Assembly (NCBI GenBank): GCA_002173095.1 | Contig: NHBK01000008.1 | Location: 186,001 to 250,000, forward strand | Length of the DNA: 64,000 bases | Direction: 5' to 3' | DNA from: Hyphomonadaceae bacterium TMED5 | Lineage (GTDB): Bacteria > Pseudomonadota > Alphaproteobacteria > Caulobacterales > Hyphomonadaceae | Shown: positions 1 to 9,704 of the stretch, one piece after another | Position numbering within the stretch: the stretch's first letter is position 1 | Layout of the letters: every line of letters starts with the position of its first letter | Notes under the pieces: generated by a model | Databases searched by the model: none | Told to the model about the DNA's origin: nothing | The model's input: the letters and a program-made list of their open reading frames with translations, nothing else | Made by a program: the position numbers and the translations under genes

Positions 1-1
1 T

Positions 2-250
2 ATTCAGGTCGACAGCCCAATGACTGAAGATGACTACGTAAGTCAGATCGTCATCCTGTCGCCGCGCAATCCATTGCCAGTCCTGGCGCAATACCATTTA
101 ACGCCAAGAAATGGCCTCGCCGCTGTATCAGCGCGGATTCGGCTGGGCGGCACGCAGAGCATTCGCGTAATAGCCGAAATGAATGATGGAACGCTCTGGT
201 CTGGCGAGAAAGAAACGCTCGTGACGCTAGCAGCCTGCGTTGTATTGTGA
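2..250 (+). CDS. soxY: SoxY, thiosulfate-oxidation carrier protein (3' part)
   Basis: The reading frame is open from the left edge, so only the C-terminal 82 residues are present. SoxY is the periplasmic subunit of SoxYZ that carries sulfur intermediates on a cysteine of its flexible C-terminal arm. The segment SPMTEDDYVSQI and the later TRIRLGGTQ-like stretch (here ARIRLGGTQSIRVIAEM) match the SoxY fold, and soxZ and soxA follow directly, which makes the call firm. The odd point is the C-terminus. The family normally ends in GGCGG, whereas this protein ends LAACVVL: the cysteine is kept but its flanking glycines are replaced and one residue is added. The start lies outside the window. Confidence 0.85.
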   Translation: MQVDSPMTEDDYVSQIVILSPRNPLPVLAQYHLTPRNGLAAVSARIRLGGTQSIRVIAEMNDGTLWSGEKETLVTLAACVVL

Positions 251-257
251 GCCCGTC

Positions 258-578
258 ATGACAACCATTCGCCTTTCCGTACCAGACACTGCCGAGCGCG
301 ACGAAATCATTCAGATACGCGCGATGATCCAGCACGACATGGAGAGTGGCTTTCGCGTGGGTGCGCGCGGCGAGTTTCTACCCCGCGATATCATCACCCG
401 ATTTGAATGCTTCTATAATGGCGACCAAGTGTTCGCTGCTGACTTTCATCCCGGTGTCGCGGCCAATCCATTTCTGGAGTTTCATGTCCGCGCAACAGAC
501 AGTGGATCGTTCGAATTTGTCTGGACCGACCAGCATGGTGAAGTCTGGACGGATACGGCCAGCATTCAGGTTTCCTGA
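258..578 (+). CDS. soxZ: SoxZ, thiosulfate-oxidation carrier partner
   Basis: This 106-residue protein forms the SoxYZ heterodimer, the periplasmic platform on which thiosulfate sulfur is oxidised. The start is ATG 258 (MTTIRLSVP), seven bases after the soxY stop. An in-frame ATG at 240 would overlap soxY and add six residues not typical of the family. The core IRAMIQHDMESGFR and the ending EFVWTDQHGEVW are characteristic of SoxZ. It has no signal peptide, as expected for a protein exported together with its partner. It overlaps the next gene, soxA, by one base (TGATG), consistent with one operon. Confidence 0.93.
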   Translation: MTTIRLSVPDTAERDEIIQIRAMIQHDMESGFRVGARGEFLPRDIITRFECFYNGDQVFAADFHPGVAANPFLEFHVRATDSGSFEFVWTDQHGEVWTDTASIQVS

Positions 579-1363
579 TGCGCTTGCTTTTTCTGTTTCT
601 GAGCGGCTTTACGCTATCGGCATGTTCTGCGGCTGAACAACCCGCGCCCCGAAATCCCGGTTTGGACAGAGAAGAGATAGTTTCAGGTTCAGCCTTCCTA
701 ACCCCTGAAAGCCGCTCACTGCAGGCAGATAGTTTTAGCAATCCTGGATATCTTTGGGTCGATCGAGGCAGTGCTCTGTTTTCACAAACGCCCGAAGGCG
801 GGACGCAAAGTTGTTCATCCTGTCACGAGGATGGAATGAGCGGCATTGCTGCCACCTATCCTGCGTTCGACGAACAGAACCAGACCCTCGTAAACCTTGA
901 GGGCCGTATCAATCTCTGCCGTACACGCTATCAGAACAGCACGCCGCTCGAATATGAAAGCGACGATTTGCTGGCGCTCGCCGCCTTTATCGCCGAGCAG
1001 TCACAGGGCGTGCCCATCAATGTTGAGCTGACCGCAAACACTCAACCGGCCTACGACCGCGGCGAAGCCTATTTCTTTACGCGACGGGGCCAACTCAATC
1101 TCTCATGCCATAATTGTCATGATGAAAACTGGGGCAAGCAATTACGTGGCGATACGATCAGCCAGGGTCACGGAAACGGTTTTCCGGGGTACCGGTTAGA
1201 ATGGGAAAGCTTTGGCTCATTACATCGTCGGCTCGCTGACTGCGATGCAGGCGTAAGAGCAGAACCCTTCCCTCTTGGCTCCCAGACCTATGTCGAGCTG
1301 GAATTCTATCTGGCAAATCGATCTCGGGGCCTTCCGATAGAAAGCCCGGGCATTCGGCGTTGA
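578..1363 (+). CDS. soxA: SoxA, diheme cytochrome c subunit of SoxAX
   Basis: SoxA (261 aa) with SoxX couples thiosulfate to the SoxYZ cysteine and passes electrons to cytochrome c. The N-terminus has a hydrophobic segment ending in LSAC, which could be a lipobox or a normal signal peptide. Two CxxCH haem sites are visible, SCSSCHED near residue 84 and SCHNCHD near residue 178, so this is the diheme form. The cysteine in RRLADCDAGVRAEPF sits where the family carries the active-site persulfide and haem-ligand cysteine. The sequence NPGYLWVDRG is also typical. It is the last gene of the sox run: no soxB follows before the tRNA, so soxB and soxX must lie upstream or elsewhere. Confidence 0.93.
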   Translation: MRLLFLFLSGFTLSACSAAEQPAPRNPGLDREEIVSGSAFLTPESRSLQADSFSNPGYLWVDRGSALFSQTPEGGTQSCSSCHEDGMSGIAATYPAFDEQNQTLVNLEGRINLCRTRYQNSTPLEYESDDLLALAAFIAEQSQGVPINVELTANTQPAYDRGEAYFFTRRGQLNLSCHNCHDENWGKQLRGDTISQGHGNGFPGYRLEWESFGSLHRRLADCDAGVRAEPFPLGSQTYVELEFYLANRSRGLPIESPGIRR

Positions 1364-1393
1364 ATATGCGGAAGGAAGCGGAGATTTATCAGG

Positions 1394-1478
1394 TGGTGCG
1401 GATGAAGGGACTCGAACCCCCACGCCTCTCGGCGCCAGAACCTAAATCTGGTGCGTCTACCAGTTTCGCCACATCCGC
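1394..1478 (-). tRNA. tRNA-Leu (anticodon UAG)
   Basis: Read on the minus strand, a seven-base acceptor stem (GCGGATG pairing with CATCCGC) closes an 85-base molecule with an encoded CCA at 1394-1396. It has the GGTTCGAGTCC T-arm, a leucine-type long variable arm, and an anticodon stem CCAGA/TCTGG around the loop TTTAGGT. Loop positions 3-5 give UAG, which reads CUN leucine codons. Confidence 0.95.
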
Positions 1479-2387
<909 letters not shown>

Positions 2388-2434
2388 AAGGCCCTACATT
2401 TTTTAAACAGTTAATCCAAATCTGGAGGGATAAA

Positions 2435-3838
2435 GTGTCTGACGAAGTTTTCAAAATGATGAAAGAAAAAGACGTCGAGTATGTGGATCTGCGATTCACC
2501 GACGTCCGTGGTAAACTTCAGCACGTAACATTCACCGCCGATGCTTTCGACGAAAGCATGTTTGAAGACGGTACGATGTTTGATGGTTCTTCCATCGCGG
2601 GCTGGAAAGCCATCAACGAGTCCGACATGGTCCTGATGCCTGACGCATCTACGGTCAAAATCGACCCGTTCTTCCAGCAAACCACCATGACGGTGAAGTG
2701 TGACATTCTCAACCCGGGCACGATGGACGCATACAACCGCGACCCACGCATGACCGCGAAAAAAGCTGAGATGTACCTCAAGTCTACCGGCATTGGTGAC
2801 ACAGCTTACTTCGGCCCAGAGCCAGAGTTCTTCGTATTTGACGATGTGAAATGGTCTGTTCAGCCGCACAAAACCGGCTACCAGTTCGACTCTACAGAAC
2901 TGCCGATCAACACCGACAAAGACTACGAAATGGGCAATATGGGTCACCGCCCAGGTCCAAAAGGCGGCTACTTCCCAGTACCACCAGTCGACTCCGAACA
3001 AGACATGCGTTCAGAAATGCTCGCGGTCATGAAAGAGCTCGGCATGAAGCCTGAGAAGCAGCACCACGAAGTTGCTCCAGCTCAACACGAGCTCGGCATG
3101 GTTTTCGGCACGCTGCTTGAAATGGCTGACCGCGTACAAGACTACAAATACGTTGTTCACAACGTAGCTGCGTCTTACGGCAAGTCTGCGACCTTCATGC
3201 CTAAGCCAATGTATCTCGACAACGGCTCTGGTATGCACGTTCACCAGTCTATCTGGAAAGACGGCGGACCAACCTTCGCTGGCGACCTTTACGCTGACCT
3301 GTCTGAAACCTGCCTTTACTACATTGGCGGCGTTATCAAGCACGCTAAAGCACTGAACGCTCTGACAAACCCACTGACGAACTCTTACAAGCGTCTCGTC
3401 CCGGGCTTCGAAGCGCCAGTTATGCTTGCTTACTCTGCACGTAACCGTTCAGCGTCTATCCGTATTCCTTACGGTTCTTCTCCGAAAGCAAAACGCATCG
3501 AGACCCGCTTCCCGGATCCAGGTGCAAACCCTTACCTCGCTTTCGCTGGCCTCCTCATGGCTGGTCTCGACGGCATTCAAAATCAGATCCACCCAGGCGA
3601 CGCTATGGACAAGGACCTGTACGAACTGCCACCAGAAGAAGCTAAGTCTATCCCACAGGTTTGTGGTTCTCTGCGTGAAGCTCTGGAAAGCCTCGATGCT
3701 GACCGTGAGTTCCTCAAAGCAGGCAATGTATTCGACGACGATCAGATCGACGCTTACATCGACCTCAAAATGGAAGAAGTGTATAACTTCGAAATGCACC
3801 CACACCCTGTCGAATTCGAGATGTACTACAAAGTATAA
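2435..3838 (+). CDS. glnA: Glutamine synthetase type I
   Basis: This 467-residue protein is the full length of GSI-beta and makes glutamine from glutamate, ammonia and ATP as a cytoplasmic dodecamer. The start is GTG 2435, preceded by a strong TGGAGG Shine-Dalgarno. Recognised parts are the N-terminal beta-grasp ([10 protein letters not shown]), the metal-site motifs [10 protein letters not shown] and MHVHQSIW, the ATP and glutamate region ([17 protein letters not shown]), and the [10 protein letters not shown] motif whose tyrosine is the adenylylation site. That tyrosine makes the enzyme subject to GlnE control through the PII protein encoded just upstream. An intrinsic terminator follows at 3875. 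Confidence 0.97.
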   Translation: MSDEVFKMMKEKDVEYVDLRFTDVRGKLQHVTFTADAFDESMFEDGTMFDGSSIAGWKAINESDMVLMPDASTVKIDPFFQQTTMTVKCDILNPGTMDAYNRDPRMTAKKAEMYLKSTGIGDTAYFGPEPEFFVFDDVKWSVQPHKTGYQFDSTELPINTDKDYEMGNMGHRPGPKGGYFPVPPVDSEQDMRSEMLAVMKELGMKPEKQHHEVAPAQHELGMVFGTLLEMADRVQDYKYVVHNVAASYGKSATFMPKPMYLDNGSGMHVHQSIWKDGGPTFAGDLYADLSETCLYYIGGVIKHAKALNALTNPLTNSYKRLVPGFEAPVMLAYSARNRSASIRIPYGSSPKAKRIETRFPDPGANPYLAFAGLLMAGLDGIQNQIHPGDAMDKDLYELPPEEAKSIPQVCGSLREALESLDADREFLKAGNVFDDDQIDAYIDLKMEEVYNFEMHPHPVEFEMYYKV

Positions 3839-3874
3839 TCTTACTTTCACAGCGCCGGCCTTGCCGGTAGTCAG

Positions 3875-3912
3875 CCGCCGACATCTCAAGATGTCGGCGG
3901 TTTGCTTTTTGT
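3875..3912 (+). terminator. Intrinsic terminator of glnBA
   Basis: An 11-bp GC-rich stem (CCGCCGACATC / GATGTCGGCGG) with a TCAA loop is followed by TTTGCTTTTTG. It lies 36 bases after the glnA stop. Confidence 0.85.
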
Positions 3913-3953
3913 TGGTAACTCTATGGAAAAATCTCTGCTTTGGAGATTCGACC

Positions 3954-4652
3954 ATGCGTCCGCACACACTGTTTTCCGTTCTTGCACTCGGGTTAACCGC
4001 CCTGCCCGCGACTAGCGAAGAGGTTGCGCCTCCTCCGAGTTTCGCATGCACAGTGCTCAATGAACGGAGTGACTGGATCGATATTTTCGAGCGTACCGAT
4101 GCGCGCTGGGGCGTAAGCGTCGAAGCTCAGCTCGCGCTCATCGCTGAGGAATGGCAAATTCAAGCCGACAATATTCCGTCACGCTGGCGCCTCGAATGGA
4201 CAATACTGGATCGTGGCGAACCTGGAATTCAGACCGGATATTTCGAGGCCACCTGGCAACGTTATCAGGCCGAAACCAACAATTTGCACGCATCACCAAA
4301 CAGATTGGCCAATGTATCAGATTTCATCGGATGGTATTTTGCTTCATCATCCGAATACGTCGAATTTCTTCCAGGCGACGCTGCTGCCTTCTACATCATC
4401 TGGCGGCGTGGTCCGCGCTATTATGAAACCGGACAATGGCAGAGCAATACGGGCCTGATCTATCGTGCGCAGACCTTCGCCGAGAACGCCCAGCAAATCT
4501 CTCACGATCTTCAGTCCTGCCCGGTTGATCACTCAGGCTCAGATGAGAACCGATCGCTATTTTCCGGCGAAACAGACGGTGTCGCACGCCCATGGTCCTG
4601 GCATCGCCGCCATAGCGCCTCTGAAAACTGGATTGGGACGCTCAGAAACTAG
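3954..4652 (+). CDS. Exported lysozyme-fold (SLT-like) protein, degenerate
   Basis: A 232-residue protein with a signal peptide (MRPHTLFSVLALGLTALPA). The layout after the cleavage site (two cysteines far apart, RWGVSVEAQLALIAEEW near residues 50-66, SDFIGWY near 125, then a Y-rich RRGPRYYETGQW) resembles the small transglycosylase-SLT-like family whose catalytic block reads MAIMYQESRF. Here the glutamate is kept (AEEW) but the following serine and the rest of that block have diverged, so peptidoglycan cleavage is uncertain. The start ATG 3954 has GGAG nine bases upstream. Longer in-frame versions would run back through the glnA terminator. Its stop shares the bases CTAG with the stop of the convergent gene on the other strand. 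Confidence 0.6.
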   Translation: MRPHTLFSVLALGLTALPATSEEVAPPPSFACTVLNERSDWIDIFERTDARWGVSVEAQLALIAEEWQIQADNIPSRWRLEWTILDRGEPGIQTGYFEATWQRYQAETNNLHASPNRLANVSDFIGWYFASSSEYVEFLPGDAAAFYIIWRRGPRYYETGQWQSNTGLIYRAQTFAENAQQISHDLQSCPVDHSGSDENRSLFSGETDGVARPWSWHRRHSASENWIGTLRN

Positions 4653-5947
4653 CTCTTTTTATGGGTTTTAAAAAAACCTCTCTGAGCCAGAAGAGTAGAA
4701 ATCAAACCCTCATTCGGCGCTGCGCGCCCCATTTTGGCAAGTTTCGACACCTGATACGCATACCAGGTAATGTTTGCATAACGGTGCAGAGCCCTCACCC
4801 AGGGAAACGGACTTTTCGCGCCAAAGACATGTGCGGACAGACCACTTTCCGGTGGGGCGATATGGTGCAGATCTGCCAACTGTTCGGAGATCAGGTCTTT
4901 CGGGGCATAAGGATCAATACACAATGGCCGGGCCAGTCCAATTGCATCGGCTCTGCGAAAATCTATCGACATTTCCATCGCCTCACGCGAACGAAATCCG
5001 CCGCTCGCAATAACGGGTATCGTAGATACATCCCGGATCGCAGAGGCATATTCGGCGAAATAGGCCTCCTCTGCGACAATAGACGCTTTCAACCTACCAT
5101 CTGAGTACACATGGCTCTCTCCATCGACGCCAAACATCTGTGGTTGTTCGTAATTGCCGCCCGATATTTCGATGAAATCGACACGCTCTGTGTGTAGCCA
5201 GCCGACAAGCTCCAGAACGTCTTCAAAGGTTAGTCCGCCGCGCTGGAAATCAGCGGCATTCAGTTTAACCCCAATAGCAAACTCATTGCCTGTTATCTCT
5301 CGTGCTCGCCGAAAGATCTCCATCAATATACGGCTACGGTTTTCTAACGTGCCGCCCCATTTGTCAGTCCTGAGATTGGTGCGAGGCGACAGAAACTGCG
5401 AAATCAGGAAGCCATGAGCAGCCTGAATTTGAACGCCGTCAAATCCACTCGTCTGGGCGATTGATATGGCGTGCACAAAACGCCCAATGATATCTTCAAT
5501 TTCGTCTTCCGTCAGCGCACGGGGCGGCGCAAATGAAAGAAAGCCGCCGCGGCCAAATTTCATCGGCACAGCAGAGGGCGCTACTGGCCGCTCACAGCAT
5601 ACACTCGGGCATTGGCGACCAGCATGATTGACTTGCATGATAATGCGCGCAGGCCCCTGTCTGACTGCATCTGACAGCCGTTTGAGGTCATCACGCACTT
5701 TCAAACCATCCGCCGGGTCAATAATGATGTTTCCGGGCGCTTCAGGATAGCGCCTGTCGACCATAACGTTTCCGGTGATCAGCGCGCCCGCGCCACCTTC
5801 AGCCCATCGTTGATACAAGGCCACATGATCCGTCAGCACTTTTCCATCGGATTCTGCCAGATATTCGGATACCGCTGACTTAACGATGCGATTAGGCAGC
5901 ACCAATCCACAAGGAAGTGTCAAAGCCTGACCAAGTGGCGTTGTCAT
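4649..5947 (-). CDS. Old-yellow-enzyme family NADH:flavin oxidoreductase
   Basis: A 432-residue single-domain FMN TIM-barrel oxidoreductase that uses NAD(P)H to reduce activated alkenes or other electrophiles. Visible family blocks are the N-terminal LPNRIVKSAVSE, MQVNHAGRQ, the substrate and proton-donor region QIQAAHGFLISQFLSP followed by NLRTDKWGGTLENRSR, and the phosphate-binding ASGGFRSREAM. It lacks the C-terminal FeS/FAD/NAD extension of 2,4-dienoyl-CoA reductase. The physiological substrate cannot be read. It is convergent with the upstream exported-protein gene (stops overlap in CTAG) and starts 58 bases from the divergent parE. Confidence 0.85.
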   Translation of the reverse strand: MTTPLGQALTLPCGLVLPNRIVKSAVSEYLAESDGKVLTDHVALYQRWAEGGAGALITGNVMVDRRYPEAPGNIIIDPADGLKVRDDLKRLSDAVRQGPARIIMQVNHAGRQCPSVCCERPVAPSAVPMKFGRGGFLSFAPPRALTEDEIEDIIGRFVHAISIAQTSGFDGVQIQAAHGFLISQFLSPRTNLRTDKWGGTLENRSRILMEIFRRAREITGNEFAIGVKLNAADFQRGGLTFEDVLELVGWLHTERVDFIEISGGNYEQPQMFGVDGESHVYSDGRLKASIVAEEAYFAEYASAIRDVSTIPVIASGGFRSREAMEMSIDFRRADAIGLARPLCIDPYAPKDLISEQLADLHHIAPPESGLSAHVFGAKSPFPWVRALHRYANITWYAYQVSKLAKMGRAAPNEGLISTLLAQRGFFKTHKKS

Positions 5948-6005
5948 ATGGGTTTCCTCAGGCGATTGATAGGTGAACTGAGCGACTCATCTATATGGTA
6001 TTAGC

Positions 6006-7979
6006 ATGTCCACCTCACCAAATGTTCAACGTCAGGATCCGGAAGCATATTCGGCGAAAGATATCGAAGTCCTTGAAGGCCTCGAACCTGTTCGCCGTCG
6101 TCCGGGCATGTATATCGGCGGCACAGACGAGCGCGCCCTGCACCACCTTTTTGCAGAGGTGCTTGATAACTCCATGGACGAGGCCGTCGCCGGCCACGCC
6201 AGCTGGATTGATGTGTCGCTTTCCACAGATGGCTATCTGACCGTAACCGATAATGGTCGTGGCATTCCGGTCGACCCGCACCCGAAAATGCCAGACAAAT
6301 CTGCGCTCGAAGTTATCATGACGACCCTGCACGCTGGCGGTAAGTTTTCATCCAAGGCTTACGAAACTGCGGGCGGTCTGCATGGTGTCGGTATTTCGGT
6401 TGTGAACGCGCTCTCAGAGCGGGTCGAAGTTGAAGTCGCCCGAAACAAGACGCTATATAAACAAAGCTTTGAGCGCGGCCACTGCATGGGCCCAATCGAA
6501 AACCTCGGCACCGTCAACAATCGCCGGGGCACGAGCGTTCGCTTTAAACCTGATGCGGAAATCTTCGGTGATAAGGCTCATTTCAAGCCAAAGCGCCTGT
6601 TCCAGATGGCAAAATCCAAAGCCTATCTGCAGAGCGGCGTTGAAATTCGCTGGCATTGTGACGAGAGCCTTTTACCGCCGGACGGTTCAGTGCCTGCAGA
6701 AATGGTTCTCCATTATCCAAACGGACTGGCTGACCAACTCGCCGAATGGCTGAAAGAAAAGTCTGTCATTACCGACAATCCATTCACGGGTCGGGTTGAT
6801 TCAGCTGCATCCGGCAAAGTCGAATGGGCTGTTTTCTGGACGGCTCAGGGCTTTGGGGAATCTGACAGTCAGATCCGGTCATTCTGTAACACCATTCCAA
6901 CGCCTGAGGGCGGCACACACGAAGCCGGACTTCGCTCCGCCCTCACCAAAGGTCTGCGCGCCTATGGTGAGCTGAAAGGCCTCAAAAAGGCCAGTCAGAT
7001 CACGGCTGAAGATGTGCTCGGCACCACCGGCACCCTCCTCTCCGTCTTTGTGCCGAACCCGGAATTTCAGGGGCAGACCAAAGACAAGCTATCGACAACG
7101 GCAGCGTTTCGACTTGTTGAAAGCGCTGTACGGGATAGGTTTGACCATTGGCTCGCCGCGTCTCCGAAAGAGGCCGACAAGCTACTGGATTGGGTTGTCT
7201 CACAATCAGACGACCGCCTGAAGCGCCGTAAAGACAAGGAAGTGTCCCGTCAGTCGGCGACACGCAAACTCAGATTGCCGGGTAAGCTCGCCGATTGCTC
7301 CAGCAATTCGCCGGAAGGCACTGAGATTTTCCTCGTGGAAGGCGACTCAGCTGGCGGCTCAGCCAAACAGGCACGTAATCGTGCCACCCAGGCCATTCTT
7401 CCACTACGCGGTAAAATCCTGAACGTTGCGAATGCCAGCTCCGACAAGCTCGCAAAAAATCAGGAATTGTCCGACCTCACGCTCGCGCTGGGCTGCGGAC
7501 AAGGCAAGAAATTCGACATCAGCACACTTCGTTATGACCGCGTCATCATCATGACCGACGCGGACGTAGACGGCGCGCACATCGCTGCCCTGCTCATCAC
7601 CTTTTTCTTCCGCCAGATGCCAGACCTTGTTCACTCAGGTAAGCTTTATCTGGCTATGCCGCCGCTCTATCGCCTGTCTGCGGGCGGCAAAACCGTCTAC
7701 GCCATGGATGACGCCCACAAGGACGAACTCCTGGACGCAAACTTCAAAAACCGGAAAGTGGATATCGGTCGCTTCAAGGGTCTGGGTGAGATGATGCCTG
7801 CTCAGCTCAAGGAAACAACGATGAATCCCGAAACTCGCACGCTCGCGCGCGTGGTTGTTCCGGAAAATTCTGAAGTCACACCAGATGATCTGGTTGAAAC
7901 CCTGATGGGCCGCAAAGCAGAGCTTCGCTTTCAGTTTATTCAGGAAAATGCCCAGTTTGTCGAAGAACTGGATATCTGA
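6006..7979 (+). CDS. parE: DNA topoisomerase IV subunit B
   Basis: A 657-residue type IIA topoisomerase ATPase subunit that decatenates daughter chromosomes with ParC. The GHKL ATPase domain shows LDNSMDEA, TDNGRGIPV and GGLHGVGISVVNALS. The TOPRIM domain shows FLVEGDSAGGSAKQ, PLRGKILNV and the acidic metal triad in MTDADVDGAHI. The length is that of ParE: no GyrB-type insertion is present, and the C-terminus FKGLGEMMPAQL fits. It is monocistronic by appearance. Confidence 0.95.
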   Translation: MSTSPNVQRQDPEAYSAKDIEVLEGLEPVRRRPGMYIGGTDERALHHLFAEVLDNSMDEAVAGHASWIDVSLSTDGYLTVTDNGRGIPVDPHPKMPDKSALEVIMTTLHAGGKFSSKAYETAGGLHGVGISVVNALSERVEVEVARNKTLYKQSFERGHCMGPIENLGTVNNRRGTSVRFKPDAEIFGDKAHFKPKRLFQMAKSKAYLQSGVEIRWHCDESLLPPDGSVPAEMVLHYPNGLADQLAEWLKEKSVITDNPFTGRVDSAASGKVEWAVFWTAQGFGESDSQIRSFCNTIPTPEGGTHEAGLRSALTKGLRAYGELKGLKKASQITAEDVLGTTGTLLSVFVPNPEFQGQTKDKLSTTAAFRLVESAVRDRFDHWLAASPKEADKLLDWVVSQSDDRLKRRKDKEVSRQSATRKLRLPGKLADCSSNSPEGTEIFLVEGDSAGGSAKQARNRATQAILPLRGKILNVANASSDKLAKNQELSDLTLALGCGQGKKFDISTLRYDRVIIMTDADVDGAHIAALLITFFFRQMPDLVHSGKLYLAMPPLYRLSAGGKTVYAMDDAHKDELLDANFKNRKVDIGRFKGLGEMMPAQLKETTMNPETRTLARVVVPENSEVTPDDLVETLMGRKAELRFQFIQENAQFVEELDI

Positions 7980-8123
7980 CGAACTGCAGTTTTCCAGTAA
8001 CTGTTCATTCTTATCGATGCGTTTTATTTGACTTTAACGCGTCGATGAGTATTTTCCGCCAGATCAGGACCGACGGTACTTACCGCCCTGACCCATGAAA
8101 TCATCACGGATTCAATATACCAT

Positions 8124-9491
8124 ATGACGTTTGACCAACTTGGATTGAGCGAGGAACTGCTCAAAGCCGTTTCTTCGGCCGGATACAGCGAACCTACACC
8201 AATTCAGGCGCAGGCCATTCCAAGTGTGCTCAGCATGCGCGACGTCACCGGTATTGCTCAAACAGGTACGGGTAAAACCGCTGCATTCGTACTGCCAATG
8301 ATCGATCGCCTCGCGCACGGACGCTCACGCGCTCGTATGCCGCGAAGCCTGATCCTGGAGCCGACACGCGAACTTGCATCTCAGGTCGCCGAAAACTTCG
8401 AAAAATATGGCGTCAACCATAAGCTCAACATGGCGCTTTTGATTGGCGGCGTATCCTTTGGTGATCAGGACCGCCTTCTCATGCAAGGCGTGGACGTACT
8501 CATCGCAACGCCAGGCCGCCTGATTGACCAGTTCGAACGTGGTAAATTGCTTCTGACCGGCGTTGAAATGCTCTGCATCGATGAAGCAGACCGTATGCTC
8601 GACATGGGCTTTATTCCGGACATTGAGAAGATTTGCAAAATGCTGCCGCCACGTCGTCAGACACTACTCTTTTCTGCGACGATGCCACCAGAAATTTCCA
8701 AGCTGGCCTCTCAGTTCCAGACTGACCCAAAGCGTATTGAAGCATCGCGTCCAGCTCAGACTGCAGACACGATCACTCAGTACAAAGTCGAACTGTCTAT
8801 GAATGATCACAAAGCGCGTCGCACAGCGATGCGCCGTGTCATTGAAAGCCGTGACGTTAAAAATGGTATCGTCTTCTGCAATCGAAAATCAGAAGTGGAT
8901 ATTGTCGCGAAGTCTCTGTCTAAGCATGGCCATGACGCTGCACCTATTCACGGTGACCTGCCGCAGGCTTATCGCACCCAGACGCTCGAAAAATTCCGTA
9001 ATGGTGAACTGAAACTTCTTGTTGCGAGCGACGTTGCTGCGCGCGGCCTCGACATTCCTGATGTCGGGCACGTGTTCAACTATTCCCCACCACCAAATTC
9101 AGATGACTATGTTCACCGTATTGGCCGAACCGGACGCGCGGGTCGCTCCGGCGAGTCCTTTACTCTGGTTTGCCCGGAAGATGGTAAACTCTGGGACGCT
9201 GTTCTAAAGCGCGTCCAGAAAGACGTCGAAACTTTCATGCCTGAAGGTCTGGAAGATGAGCTGAAAGCGCTCGGTCCGTCCTCTTCATCACGGTCATCCA
9301 AATCTTCCTCACGTGGCAAAGAGAAATCCAGCTCACGTGGTAAAGAGCGCCCGGAAAATTCATCCAATCGCGAAAAAAGCAGAAAAAGCGATCGCGGCGG
9401 AAATGATTTCGATTTGTTGCCGCCAGCGCCTGCAGGCCCTGTCGTAGGCCTGGGCGATCACGTCCCCGCATTTTTGCAACGGCCAGTGTAA
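8124..9491 (+). CDS. DEAD-box RNA helicase, RhlE-like
   Basis: A 455-residue ATP-dependent RNA helicase with the full motif set: Q-motif PTPIQAQAIP, motif I AQTGTGKT, Ia PTRELASQ, II DEADRMLDMGF, III SAT, V ARGLDIP and VI HRIGRTGRAG. After residue about 385 the C-terminus is a low-complexity basic tail with repeated SSSRGKE units, a typical RNA-binding disordered extension. By motif spacing it resembles the RhlE group, and several paralogues usually exist in one genome, so no symbol is assigned. No operon partner is visible. Confidence 0.93.
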   Translation: MTFDQLGLSEELLKAVSSAGYSEPTPIQAQAIPSVLSMRDVTGIAQTGTGKTAAFVLPMIDRLAHGRSRARMPRSLILEPTRELASQVAENFEKYGVNHKLNMALLIGGVSFGDQDRLLMQGVDVLIATPGRLIDQFERGKLLLTGVEMLCIDEADRMLDMGFIPDIEKICKMLPPRRQTLLFSATMPPEISKLASQFQTDPKRIEASRPAQTADTITQYKVELSMNDHKARRTAMRRVIESRDVKNGIVFCNRKSEVDIVAKSLSKHGHDAAPIHGDLPQAYRTQTLEKFRNGELKLLVASDVAARGLDIPDVGHVFNYSPPPNSDDYVHRIGRTGRAGRSGESFTLVCPEDGKLWDAVLKRVQKDVETFMPEGLEDELKALGPSSSSRSSKSSSRGKEKSSSRGKERPENSSNREKSRKSDRGGNDFDLLPPAPAGPVVGLGDHVPAFLQRPV

Positions 9492-9704
9492 ATCACGCCC
9501 AAAACCTGAAGTTCTGCAATCTTAGGCATTCGTGAAATTACTATTTCTGCGAATACTTCAGACGTGTCGATTTACGAGTTATTACCATTTGGTTGCCTGC
9601 AAATGATACGATTTGTAGAAAACATCAGCGTTGTTTTTCTTTACCTTTACCTTTTTGGTGTTTGATCGGGTCAAATCAGAATGACTAGCCCGGACACATA
9701 AAAA

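Noticed and set aside
3426-3953. Long in-frame extension upstream of the exported SLT-like protein
   Set aside because: It reads through the end of glnA in another frame and through the glnA terminator. The signal peptide and Shine-Dalgarno point to ATG 3954.
2411-4060. Several long minus-strand open frames opposite glnA
   Set aside because: They are antisense to a highly conserved gene, have no ribosome sites and give low-complexity, unfamiliar proteins.
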